Positions 7,945 to 15,215 of a DNA stretch of 26,418 nt are shown piece after piece. Within the stretch, counting starts at the first letter, position 1, and the number at the start of each line of letters is the position of its first letter. Where the stretch lies: the NCBI GenBank assembly GCA_963578605.1, contig CAUZEA010000080.1, positions 1 through 26,418 on the forward strand, read 5' to 3'. The position numbers and the translations under genes are program-made. The DNA comes from JAKVCB01 sp963578605 (GTDB lineage Bacteria; Planctomycetota; Planctomycetia; Pirellulales; Lacipirellulaceae). Under the pieces are notes generated by a model. It searched no databases, was not told where the DNA came from, and saw nothing but the letters and a program-made list of their open reading frames with translations.

Positions 7945-8696
7945 GCACGATTCTCCATACCCGCCTGCAAGGTGGCGTAGACCTGTCCGGTGAGGGAGGC
8001 AAACTCGGAAGTGGTTCGCAGCTTTGCGTCGCGAACAGGAAAATCAATTTCAAAGCGTTTCATGACAGCGGCCGGGCGGCTGGAGAGCACAATCACTTGA
8101 TCGGCCAAAAAAATGGCCTCGGTGATGGAGTGTGTCACCAAAAGTGCCGTCACGTTGCGATTGCGGATCAGGCCAGCGAGTTCTTCATCGAGTTGCAACC
8201 GGGTCACCTCGTCGAGCGCGCCAAACGGCTCATCCAGCAGCAGTAGCTGTGGTCGTGAGACCAGGGTACGGGCCAGGGCCGTGCGCATTCGCATTCCCCC
8301 CGACAGGGCTCCCGGAAGCCGGTTAGCCGCGTCGGTCAGTTGGACGAGTTTGATGGCGGAGTCGACCGCTTGTGATCGCTGGGTTCGATCGACCCGGGCC
8401 AACTCGAGTGGCAAGGAGACATTTCCTTGGACATCCCGCCAGGGAAGCAGCCGCGGTTCTTGAAAACAGTAGCCCACCGCAGGGGAGGGCGGGGTAAACT
8501 CAATGGTTCCACGGTCTGGCGTTTCGAGTCCCCCAATCATCCGCAGAACCGTAGTCTTGCCACAGCCAGTCGGGCCCAAGAGGGCGGTGAAGCGTCCCGG
8601 CGGAAGTTCCAGGTTAAGATTGGCCACGGCCTCGATTTGAGGCCCAAACCTCTTCGATATATCCCGCAAGGTAACACCAGGTGCCGGGCTGTCCAT
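7941..8696 (-). CDS. ABC transporter ATP-binding protein (SsuB/TauB/ThiZ-like)
   Basis: This 251-residue nucleotide-binding subunit has every core motif: Walker A GPTGCGKTT (residues 41-49), Q-loop glutamine near 79, signature LSGGM (131-135), Walker B LLLLDEP (151-157), D-loop ALD and switch His189 in VTHS. Length and sequence style fit importers of nitrate, sulfonate or thiamine precursors. It is the first gene of the minus-strand importer operon. The upstream region holds seven perfect 21-bp repeats, and no TPP, FMN or other riboswitch core was recognised there. Confidence 0.9.
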   Translation of the reverse strand: MDSPAPGVTLRDISKRFGPQIEAVANLNLELPPGRFTALLGPTGCGKTTVLRMIGGLETPDRGTIEFTPPSPAVGYCFQEPRLLPWRDVQGNVSLPLELARVDRTQRSQAVDSAIKLVQLTDAANRLPGALSGGMRMRTALARTLVSRPQLLLLDEPFGALDEVTRLQLDEELAGLIRNRNVTALLVTHSITEAIFLADQVIVLSSRPAAVMKRFEIDFPVRDAKLRTTSEFASLTGQVYATLQAGMENRA

Positions 8697-8916
8697 GCGG
8701 CGAACCTCTCAAGGTGGAAAACTGGAATGCTGCGGAGTGGGTTTGGTTACCAATTCGCGAACTGGCAGGCGGCGCTTAAGAATTGGTGTCCGTCATATCG
8801 GCAACCCAAAACGGGCTGGTTGTGGCAGAACCGAGCAATTGAAAGTGCTGATTCTACTCAGGTGGTAATCGACTCGCAACGCAACGGAAACGTCAAAGCC
8901 TGCATATTGCCGAAAC

Positions 8917-9063
8917 GAGGACGTTTCTGTGACAGGAGAGGACGTTTCTGTGACAGGAGAGGACGTTTCTGTGACAGGAGAGGACGTTTCTGTGACAGGA
9001 GAGGACGTTTCTGTGACAGGAGAGGACGTTTCTGTGACAGGAGAGGACGTTTCTGTGACAGGA
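8917..9063. repeat. Seven perfect tandem copies of a 21-bp unit
   Basis: The copies start at 8917, 8938, 8959, 8980, 9001, 9022 and 9043 and are identical across all 147 bp. Each contains the near-palindrome CTGTgACAG. There are no spacers, so this is a minisatellite and not a CRISPR array. Because 21 is a multiple of three, at least three frames stay open through it, giving spurious reading frames on both strands (VTETSSP, LSCHRNV and GRFCDRR repeats). It lies 220 bp upstream of the importer ATPase start. Confidence 0.97.
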
Positions 9064-9396
9064 TAAGTGTCGGTTGATTTTTTTACGAGTCGAGCCCCGT
9101 AAAGCACGCCCCGTAAGGCAATCCAAGAGTGTGAACCGTACTCCGTGATGTTTTCGGGGCCGGTCAAGGGGATGATTGGCTGGACCAGGCCCCACGACTG
9201 TCAAGGCCTTGAGCTGGCGAGGAGAATTCTTGTCGTGCAGCCGGCTCCCAGGCGTACCACGATCACACGAGTCGATTTCAAGTCAGTTGGGGTCAATTGC
9301 AACAGAACACTTGAAGTATGCTGGACTATTTGTTGCAAATGGCGAGGGTGGTACGAATCACCATGATGGCCGACTTGAGATACTCTTTTCGCAAGA
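9064..9396. other. Intergenic region, no gene recognised
   Basis: These 333 bp lie between the 21-bp repeat array and the end of the DUF6817 gene. No coherent protein, RNA or riboswitch was found. There is a T-run at 9077-9084 and a short imperfect repeat of CCCCGTAA near 9095 and 9109. The strand contains scattered short open frames only. Confidence 0.5.
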
Positions 9397-10143
9397 TCAA
9401 GCAGCTCTCTTGCGGAAGATCCGTCGATTCCATCGCTCGAGACGCTGGCGGAACCACGATCGCCGCATTTCGACAACACCAGGTGTAAGGGTACGATAAC
9501 TTTTGTCGGCTGATACCAACGAAGGTCGTACGCGGCAAGAATCGATTTCAGAAAATACCTGTCGAAAATGGTTGGCGGCGGTCGAACCTGCCATTTCCGC
9601 TACCACCTTCACGACGCAATCTCGCGCATTTTGATCACCAGGCAGCCCAAACATTAATGGCTTGTGCGGAGAATAAAGGGGCCCTGCATCACAACATTCA
9701 TCACACAGGTCGGCAAGCGTGAGCAGCACCAGGTCGCGGTCCAACTCTGCTCGTCGCTGTGGGTCGGACAACAAGTCGAGTGAAATTGTCCTGCTCAACC
9801 TTGTATGCCGCTCGATCAAGGCTTCACTACCCGGGCCAACCCGATTACGTACCGTACGACGCTTGGCTTCGGTGATTCCGCGCGTCCCATCTCCAAATGC
9901 ACCATACAAGTACGCTGAATGCAGCAAACCTGCCGTAACCATCTCGACAGGTTCGTTCCACAAAAACAAAGCGCTGGCAGTACCAACCAAATGGGACGTA
10001 AACGGTTTTTGACTGGGTCGGTGACAACCGACAAAGAGTTCGCAAGCCAGGTCATACGCTGCCCGCACTAACTCAAGCTCATGATCTTCGCATGTTGCGT
10101 CGATCATTTGGCGGTAAAGTTGGAGATTTGTCTGCGCTAGCAT
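9397..10143 (-). CDS. HD-like domain protein (DUF6817-like)
   Basis: This 248-residue protein has an N-terminal half that resembles the HD-fold segment of RelA/SpoT-type enzymes. H41 is followed by a conserved-looking SHLVGTASAL (H51) and by AGLLHSAYLYGAFG (H75), where LLHS replaces the LLHD of true HD phosphohydrolases. This matches the family called DUF6817, often seen near glycosyltransferase or sulfotransferase genes. The C-terminal half is mainly helical with a basic tail and no recognised motif. It begins 12 bp after the stop of the family 2 glycosyltransferase, so the two probably form an operon. Loss of the canonical Asp makes classic phosphohydrolase activity uncertain. Confidence 0.6.
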   Translation of the reverse strand: MLAQTNLQLYRQMIDATCEDHELELVRAAYDLACELFVGCHRPSQKPFTSHLVGTASALFLWNEPVEMVTAGLLHSAYLYGAFGDGTRGITEAKRRTVRNRVGPGSEALIERHTRLSRTISLDLLSDPQRRAELDRDLVLLTLADLCDECCDAGPLYSPHKPLMFGLPGDQNARDCVVKVVAEMAGSTAANHFRQVFSEIDSCRVRPSLVSADKSYRTLTPGVVEMRRSWFRQRLERWNRRIFRKRAA

Positions 10144-10155
10144 GCGAGTTGTCTT

Positions 10156-11199
10156 TCAGGCAGCTTGGGAGACTATACCGGCCGGATCGTGGACCAGACG
10201 CGGCTGTGCTGGTGATGCGTGACCAAATTTTTCTGGCGGATACCGACGACGATTATGGACCACGTCCAACCAGAATAGGCCTCGTTTAAAGAGAGAATTG
10301 GTCCACTTGCGACCGAGGATCCTGCGGATTGGGTACAACCATGCCAGGCCATAAGAACGGTGGTAACGGAGCCATTTCAACGACTCGACGTCTGCGAAAT
10401 TACCAGGCGTGAGGTTCCACTTTTCGGCGAATCGATTGATCGAAGCAGCAGACCAGGCTTCGCTCCAACGCAATTCAAAAAACGTCCGGTCGACATTATC
10501 GAGCCGCTTGGGAGGAATGTAAGTGATCTTCGATTCGGGTTCGACCAGGACGCGGCCACCCGCCTCGCGCACCATTAAACAAAGATCGCAATGCTCAGCG
10601 TAACACAAGAGACCTTCGTCAAGGGGGCCTAACTGCTTGAACACCTCCATCGCTACAAGCACCGCATGAAACTCGATCAGTTCGGTCTCATGACGCTCGA
10701 TCGTTTCCTGCACTTCAGACAACAACTTGTGTCCATGGTGGTGAAGTTCGTGGTGGTAACGCGTGCCATCCGCCTCGGTTTGGATCCGACAGTCACCACC
10801 CACCATATGAAGACGGTGTTGCTCTGGTGCGTGCTCAAAATAGAGCGGACCTACCACCCAAGCACCCGTCTGTTCAGCACAGTCAACCAGAGGTTTCAGC
10901 CAATTTTCGCCAACCAGAACGTCGTTGTCGACAAACACAACGTAAGGTGTCTTCACATGTTCAATCACCAGATTGCGAGCCTGGTTGGGACTGAGATAAT
11001 GATCGGTTCTTAACAGCTTAAAGTTTTTTTCCTGAGCCTTTTGCTCCAGGTACCTTTGCACCTCCGGCGGTGAACCGCCGTCGATACAAATCAGCTCAAA
11101 CGGCTCGCGCGTGCGTTTGAATAAGGTTTCCAATGCCCGCTTTGTTGTACTGAAGACTTCACGTGGCACAAAGCCGATTGTCGTACGAGGTATTCCCAT
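10156..11199 (-). CDS. Glycosyltransferase family 2 (GT-A fold)
   Basis: This 347-residue enzyme is expected to transfer a sugar from a nucleotide donor. It begins almost directly with the GT-A fold. ELICIDGGS (residues 35-43) is the donor-binding strand, SPNQARNL the following helix, VVFVDNDV (87-94) contains the metal-binding D91-N92-D93, and AEHCDLCL (201-208) is the ED-type motif with E202 and D205. The C-terminal third is basic and aromatic with no clear membrane segments. An AGGGG ribosome-binding sequence precedes the start. It is the first gene of a probable two-gene unit with the DUF6817 protein. The acceptor is unknown; envelope polysaccharide or glycoprotein glycosylation is likely. 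Confidence 0.88.
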   Translation of the reverse strand: MGIPRTTIGFVPREVFSTTKRALETLFKRTREPFELICIDGGSPPEVQRYLEQKAQEKNFKLLRTDHYLSPNQARNLVIEHVKTPYVVFVDNDVLVGENWLKPLVDCAEQTGAWVVGPLYFEHAPEQHRLHMVGGDCRIQTEADGTRYHHELHHHGHKLLSEVQETIERHETELIEFHAVLVAMEVFKQLGPLDEGLLCYAEHCDLCLMVREAGGRVLVEPESKITYIPPKRLDNVDRTFFELRWSEAWSAASINRFAEKWNLTPGNFADVESLKWLRYHRSYGLAWLYPIRRILGRKWTNSLFKRGLFWLDVVHNRRRYPPEKFGHASPAQPRLVHDPAGIVSQAA

Positions 11200-11795
11200 A
11201 GATTACCCCTGAAAAGCAGCATGCTAGCAAAGATGAGTTGCAGCCAAGGGGGCGTAGTTAGTCGATTCGACAGATCTGATCAATATCAAGGCGCAGGGTT
11301 GGGGCATGCTCCACAATGAGCCGGCTTGACGGGGGAGGGGTCGAACGGTCGGCCGTGAGCACAGCTTGCAAGACCTCTGGTATTCGGCACTTGGATGACT
11401 GTCCAATCACCAACAACCCGTTCCAGGGCATACAGCTGAGTTACGAGAACCTGCAGCCGCTCGGGCTGTAGGTTTATTCGCGGGCTGGTTCCGCTATTTG
11501 TTCCCGTGCTATTGCCGGCAGTGCCGCCAAGTGTCCATCGTTTGCCATCACCGATTCCAGGTGGACCAGGCGTTGCCCATTCGCCGTTGACATCATAGTT
11601 TTGCTGTACACGCGGTCGAACCAGAAGCGGCATCGTTGGCGATATGGTCTTTGAGTTCGGCGATCTGATCGTTTGGGACGAAGCGTCGTATCCGCACTAC
11701 CAACACCAATTGGACGATCCTGAATTGCGAGCGTTGCCACGAACATGGTTTTACGTTGCGTGCAAACGGACCATGCGGGCAGAAATTTTGCACAA
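11200..11795. other. Gene-poor region, possible decayed coding sequence
   Basis: No intact gene is recognised. Minus-strand frames around 11286-11633 and 11593-11799 are open but resemble no known family, and their mixed appearance suggests either chance frames or a degraded gene. A plus-strand frame (11644-11803, 53 codons, beginning MVFEFGDL) looks mildly protein-like but has no ribosome-binding site or relatives I recognise. With the neighbouring broken TPR gene this stretch looks like decaying sequence. Confidence 0.35.
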
Positions 11796-12155
11796 TCATC
11801 CATGAATGCGGTCAAACAATCTTTCCGCTAAATCTGTATCCAGGTCTTTGAGGATCTCGTACTCTGCAGTGGCTGCTGCGGTATTCTTCAATGACAAAGA
11901 TAGGACAGGCCCAGTAGATAATGGGCTTCGGCACCGTTGGGATTGACATTAACGGCCTGGTTGAACGCATCGATCGCCTCTTCGTGTCGGCCGAGCTTGG
12001 TGAAGGCGTAGCCGCTACGGTGATGGTGACTGTAGGCACGAATCCGCCTGGTGAATGCCAGAGCCTGGCGGCGAACATGGCGAGGAGAGGTCATCTACCC
12101 AACCAAAGGCCACGGAACTCCAAAAACAGAGAAACAAAACACGGATCAGTGTCAT
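11796..12155 (-). pseudogene. Exported TPR-repeat protein, broken by frameshifts
   Basis: An ATG at 12155 starts a signal-peptide-like segment (MTLIRVLFLCFWSSVAFG). The frame then shifts, and the next readable part is a TPR-like motif (GYAFTKLGRHEEAIDAFNQA...NPNGAEAHYLLGLSYL, about 11905-12050). A second shift near 11890 leads to SLKNTAAATAEYEILK...DLAERLF and a TGA at 11796-11798. Joined across the shifts it makes a short secreted TPR protein of roughly 115 residues. At least two frame changes are needed, so it is a pseudogene unless the sequence contains errors. Confidence 0.65.
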
Positions 12156-12564
12156 CTTCGAACGCTCCTGCTTGGATTAAATGACTAAATCACGTTTCCT
12201 GTTTCCCTTGAGCCCGAAGTTGATGCAATCGCAAAGTGGTGTTGATTATAACATTGTGCCGCCCTGTCCTGTGTCTGGGGAAGGGTGCAATTCAATACAG
12301 GCTCGGTAGCTCTTTGCCAAAAGACTTTGCCCGATTGTTTCAGGGCGTGGTTGTGATTGTCGTTTCCGATCGCAATGTTGCCGGAGAACCTGGGGCAGCA
12401 AAGACTGCAGCGAGTTTGCACAGTTCATCACCAAGGGTACGTACCTGCCACTCTGCCTGCTGCATTTAAGCAATCGGGTGGGGATGGGATGACGCTGGTG
12501 ATGTCCCAAAAAGGAAAACAACAGTGAGCAACCGTTGCGGCAAGCAGTCCCGTTGCGGCAAGAG
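12156..12564. other. Intergenic region with a short direct repeat
   Basis: No convincing gene was found in these 409 bp. Immediately beyond the PanB stop, CCGTTGCGGCAAG occurs at 12532-12544 and again at 12550-12562, an 18-bp period with a 13-bp perfect core. Open frames on both strands here look like chance. A promoter for the broken TPR gene would lie in its left part. Confidence 0.5.
12532..12562. repeat. Short tandem repeat, 18-bp period, about 1.7 copies
   Basis: The 13-bp core CCGTTGCGGCAAG is repeated exactly with a period of 18 bp, ending three bases from the PanB stop codon (12565-12567). Confidence 0.8.
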
Positions 12565-13461
12565 CTAGTTGAATCGCTCGGCAACCTTTTGGGCGAACTC
12601 TTGATACGTTTCGTCTTTGACCGTATAGCTGTGGTCTTTGTCGGGGAACACGCCTTCCTTGACCTCGCGAACGTATTGTTCAATTCCGGTGACTGCGACG
12701 TCGGTGAGGTTGGCAAAGCGTTTGGTAAATTTCGGCTTAAAATCGGTAAAGACACCCAGTAGATCGTAGCAGAGCAAGATCTGGCCATCGGTTCCCGGGC
12801 CGGCGCCAATGCCGATCGTGGGAATGTCCAGTTGCTTGGAGATGAGTTCCGCGATGCGGTCAGGCACGGCCTCGAATTCCAGCATGAAACAGCCCGCCTC
12901 CTGAATGGCCAGTGCGTCGTCCAGAATCTTCATGGCTGCCTCAGCGGTGCGGCCCTGTACCTTGAATCCGCCAAACATCGCTACCGTATGTGGGGTAAGA
13001 CCAATGTGGGAAGCGGTGGGAATGCCTGCATCGATGAGTGCTTTGAGAATGTGGGCCTGGCTCTTGCCACCTTGTGGTTTAACGGCATCGCAACCCCCTT
13101 CCTGCATCATGCGGGTGGCGTTTTTGAGCGCCAAATCGATCGTGTGATAGCTTTGGTAGGGCATGCAGCCGAGTACGAATGTATTGGGTGCACCGCGGCG
13201 AACTGCCTCGCAGTGCATGGTCATCATGTCCATCGTGGCGGGTATGGTATTGCTGTGGCCGTGCGCGACCATCGCCAGGCTGTCGCCAACAACGGCCACA
13301 TCAACGCCGGCCTTTTCGGCCCAACAGGCTGACGTGTAATCGGGTACCGACATGTACACCATCTTTTCGCCAGTCTTTTTCGAATCGCGGATTTCTGTGA
13401 TGGACCGTTTTTTGCGAGGGAGAGCCGATTGTGTTTCAGGTGTGCTCATGCCAGGTTCCAT
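12565..13461 (-). CDS. PanB-like protein (ketopantoate hydroxymethyltransferase family), divergent active site
   Basis: This 298-residue TIM-barrel protein of the PEP mutase/ketopantoate hydroxymethyltransferase superfamily aligns along its whole length with PanB: VVGDSLAM (58-64), CEAVRRGAPN (84-93), SHIGLTPH (151-158), FGGFKVQGR (163-171), LEFEAVP and IGIGAG. True PanB adds a C1 unit from methylenetetrahydrofolate to 2-oxoisovalerate for pantothenate synthesis. Compared by eye with E. coli PanB, Asp45 (D60) and catalytic Glu181 (E197) are kept, but metal ligand Asp84 is Cys99 and Glu114 is Gln130. It may therefore be a paralog with another reaction. A start at 13449 (MSTPETQ) is equally possible. 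The 24-bp repeats lie just upstream. Confidence 0.8.
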   Translation of the reverse strand: MEPGMSTPETQSALPRKKRSITEIRDSKKTGEKMVYMSVPDYTSACWAEKAGVDVAVVGDSLAMVAHGHSNTIPATMDMMTMHCEAVRRGAPNTFVLGCMPYQSYHTIDLALKNATRMMQEGGCDAVKPQGGKSQAHILKALIDAGIPTASHIGLTPHTVAMFGGFKVQGRTAEAAMKILDDALAIQEAGCFMLEFEAVPDRIAELISKQLDIPTIGIGAGPGTDGQILLCYDLLGVFTDFKPKFTKRFANLTDVAVTGIEQYVREVKEGVFPDKDHSYTVKDETYQEFAQKVAERFN

Positions 13462-13504
13462 GGATTGCAGGAAAGTAAAGTCGATCTTCAGTGCGACGCG
13501 GCAT

Positions 13505-13600
13505 AGAGCTTTCCTTGAAGGCCCGCTCAGAGCTTTCCTTGAAGCCCCGCTCAGAGCTTTCCTTGAAGCCCCGCTCAGAGCTTTCCTTGAAGCCCCGCTT
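13505..13600. repeat. Four tandem copies of a 24-bp unit at the 3' end of the DUF6166 gene
   Basis: The copies are 13505-13528, 13529-13552, 13553-13576 and 13577-13600. The inner two are identical, and the outer two differ from them by single bases. On the minus strand each unit reads A-G-L-Q-G-K-L, and three of the four junctions supply an in-frame TGA. The gene's last codons and stop are thus repeated behind it. The final copy runs instead into YAASH and a TGA, probably the ancestral C-terminus. Confidence 0.95.
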
Positions 13601-13868
13601 CAATGGTCTCGCTCGTGATTCGCCAGGAGTTGTCGAGATTCGCAACCACGTCAATCATAAACTGTTCGCAGTGTGCAAGCGCCTGTTGATCGTCCCCGAG
13701 GTGATCCGCCAACAGCGCCAGCGACAGTTGGCGGGGCCCAGCACCCTCGTAGGTCCATTCGAACCCGGCGGTTGAAAATATTTTTAAATCGAAACGGGTA
13801 TCGAGTGGGCGACCGTCGACGGTCACGCTCGCGCCTTCCAGGAACCGCCCACCTTCATAGACCTTCAT
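13575..13868 (-). CDS. DUF6166 domain protein
   Basis: This 97-residue small cytoplasmic protein is of unknown function. It matches the DUF6166 pattern from end to end: MKVYEGGRF, SVTVDGRPLD, GFEWTYEGAGPRQLSLALLADHLGDD, a central helix ending in the FMIDVVANL stretch, and WRITSETIEAGL. The frame is open to 13964, but the Met at 13868 starts where the family starts and clears the upstream gene, which ends 15 bp before. The stop lies inside a 24-bp tandem repeat. Without the repeat the protein would probably end five residues later (YAASH). It likely belongs to one transcript with the two genes upstream. Confidence 0.75.
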   Translation of the reverse strand: MKVYEGGRFLEGASVTVDGRPLDTRFDLKIFSTAGFEWTYEGAGPRQLSLALLADHLGDDQQALAHCEQFMIDVVANLDNSWRITSETIEAGLQGKL

Positions 13869-13882
13869 GGTTATCACGTTTC

Positions 13883-14077
13883 CTATAAATCGGCGATTCG
13901 TACCCAGGTGCCCAGAACACCACCGAGGATCAATGCGACAATCCAGCGGGTTGAAGTTTGCCAAACGCCCAGTTGGGAAGTGATCAACAGTACCAGTGCA
14001 ATCACGGCAAAGCCAACCACAAAACCGCCGGTCAGCGATGCCGAGGAACGTTTGATTTTCTTGGGTGCTATGGCCAT
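13883..14077 (-). CDS. Small two-helix membrane protein
   Basis: This 64-residue protein has a basic N-terminus (MAIAPKKIKRSS) followed by two hydrophobic helices at about residues 17-35 and 44-60, the second ending GTWVRIADL. The topology suggests both ends in the cytoplasm. No family was recognised. It sits 18 bp after the hydroxylase gene and 14 bp before DUF6166 on the same strand, so it is probably co-transcribed and may accompany the membrane hydroxylase. Confidence 0.65.
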   Translation of the reverse strand: MAIAPKKIKRSSASLTGGFVVGFAVIALVLLITSQLGVWQTSTRWIVALILGGVLGTWVRIADL

Positions 14078-14095
14078 CGGCGCTGGCGAATAATT

Positions 14096-14911
14096 CTATG
14101 GAGGTGAAGTTTCGGCGCGCGCGACGCCTGCCTGGGGATCGTCTGACGCGCCAACAATCTTACGCTGTTTTTGTTTCACATGTGCCGTCGAATAGCCATT
14201 GAACAAGTGGCCCAGCACGCCGCGGTTCAGGTCCGATGTGCCGAACAGCCAGTCGGCGAATGGATAGGTCAGGTTGAAGTTTTTTTCCATCATGATATGT
14301 ACGTCATGATGGGCAATATGATGTCGACGAATGGTGTTGATAAAAGGAATGTGTTTGGCCAGTCGATCATCCTTCACATGACAGCTGTAATGGAAGAACT
14401 CATAGTTCAAGTAAAGGAACACGCTGGTCATCATCAGTATCCAGCCCATATTTGGCAGACCGGCATAAATGAGAATCCAGGTTGGCGGTATTGCCATCAA
14501 AATGAACGTGACCAGGGCATACGGTGGGAAAAATACAATCCGGAAATCACGGTTGCTGTCGACCGTCGGTTCGTGATCGGTGAAGAACTGATGATGGGCC
14601 AAGGTGTGCCGCGTATAGATTGCCATGAAGAAATTGTTGAATCCCTTGATCGGCCGGTGCATGACAAAGCGATGGATCCACCATTCGAACAGGTTGGCGA
14701 CGAGAAAGACAACCGGGATAACCAGCCAGGCGTACCAGGGGGGATTGTTCAAGTGCTGCACGCTGTACCAGATGACGGCAATGCCGATGCCAAAGATCAT
14801 CAGCACGTGGAGCGGCCCACTGTAAAACCTGGCGATTCGCTGACGGAAATCCTCGCGGAACGCCGCCTGACGCTTAGGCATGGCGTTGGGCTGGGTCACC
14901 GAGTCGTTCAT
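14096..14911 (-). CDS. Fatty acid hydroxylase/sterol desaturase superfamily membrane enzyme
   Basis: This 271-residue di-iron integral membrane oxygenase has the His boxes of the superfamily: HRFVMH (H80, H85), HTLAHH (H102, H106, H107), FFHYSCH (H174, H178), HHIAHH (H197, H198, H201, H202). Hydrophobic segments at about 34-52, 60-78, 128-152 and 155-172 provide the membrane core. Relatives hydroxylate or desaturate lipids, sterols or carotenoids using O2; the substrate here is unknown. Start 14911 (MNDSV) is chosen over 15019, because the extra 36 residues look non-coding. It is first in a run with the two-helix protein and DUF6166. Confidence 0.88.
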   Translation of the reverse strand: MNDSVTQPNAMPKRQAAFREDFRQRIARFYSGPLHVLMIFGIGIAVIWYSVQHLNNPPWYAWLVIPVVFLVANLFEWWIHRFVMHRPIKGFNNFFMAIYTRHTLAHHQFFTDHEPTVDSNRDFRIVFFPPYALVTFILMAIPPTWILIYAGLPNMGWILMMTSVFLYLNYEFFHYSCHVKDDRLAKHIPFINTIRRHHIAHHDVHIMMEKNFNLTYPFADWLFGTSDLNRGVLGHLFNGYSTAHVKQKQRKIVGASDDPQAGVARAETSPP

Positions 14912-15215
14912 GGCATGGCCTCCAGGAAAATGATGTGACCTGCGGAAAAAGATGAGAACAGCCGCACCATATCGAGAAATACCGGTTTCGCTACTCCATA
15001 ACCGTAAGCTGAATAACATTCTACCTTAATCAGAATTTGGCTTCAATAAGTCAATCGAGACCCTCTGTCCGGGTGGTGTGATGCCAGCAGGCGGACTCTC
15101 GAGCACGATGTCGAACCTCGCCGATTGGTGGCCGGGGAGTCCCGGGGAATCGCCAGTTCGAACGTCAGAGCGAAGCCGTCGGCGGCGTGGAAGCAGGTGC
15201 GACAGAGGATATCTC
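14912..15215. other. Intergenic region, possible remnant of a secreted protein tail
   Basis: No intact gene. On the minus strand, about 15026-15140, one frame reads FDIVLESPPAGITPPGQRV and then ends, which looks like the C-terminal beta-rich tail of an exported protein. A neighbouring frame (ALTFELAIPRDSP) may be the preceding part. This could be a frameshifted remnant, but the evidence is weak. The right half of the hydroxylase promoter would lie in the AT-rich 14960-15050 part. Confidence 0.3.

Noticed and set aside
8697..8916. TPP or FMN riboswitch upstream of the importer operon
   Set aside because: No conserved core sequences of either riboswitch were found on the minus strand.
8917..9063. 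CRISPR array
   Set aside because: Repeats are directly adjacent with no spacers, and no cas genes are present.
11644..11803. 53-codon plus-strand frame starting MVFEFGDL
   Set aside because: It looks mildly protein-like but has no ribosome-binding site and no family, and it lies in decayed DNA.
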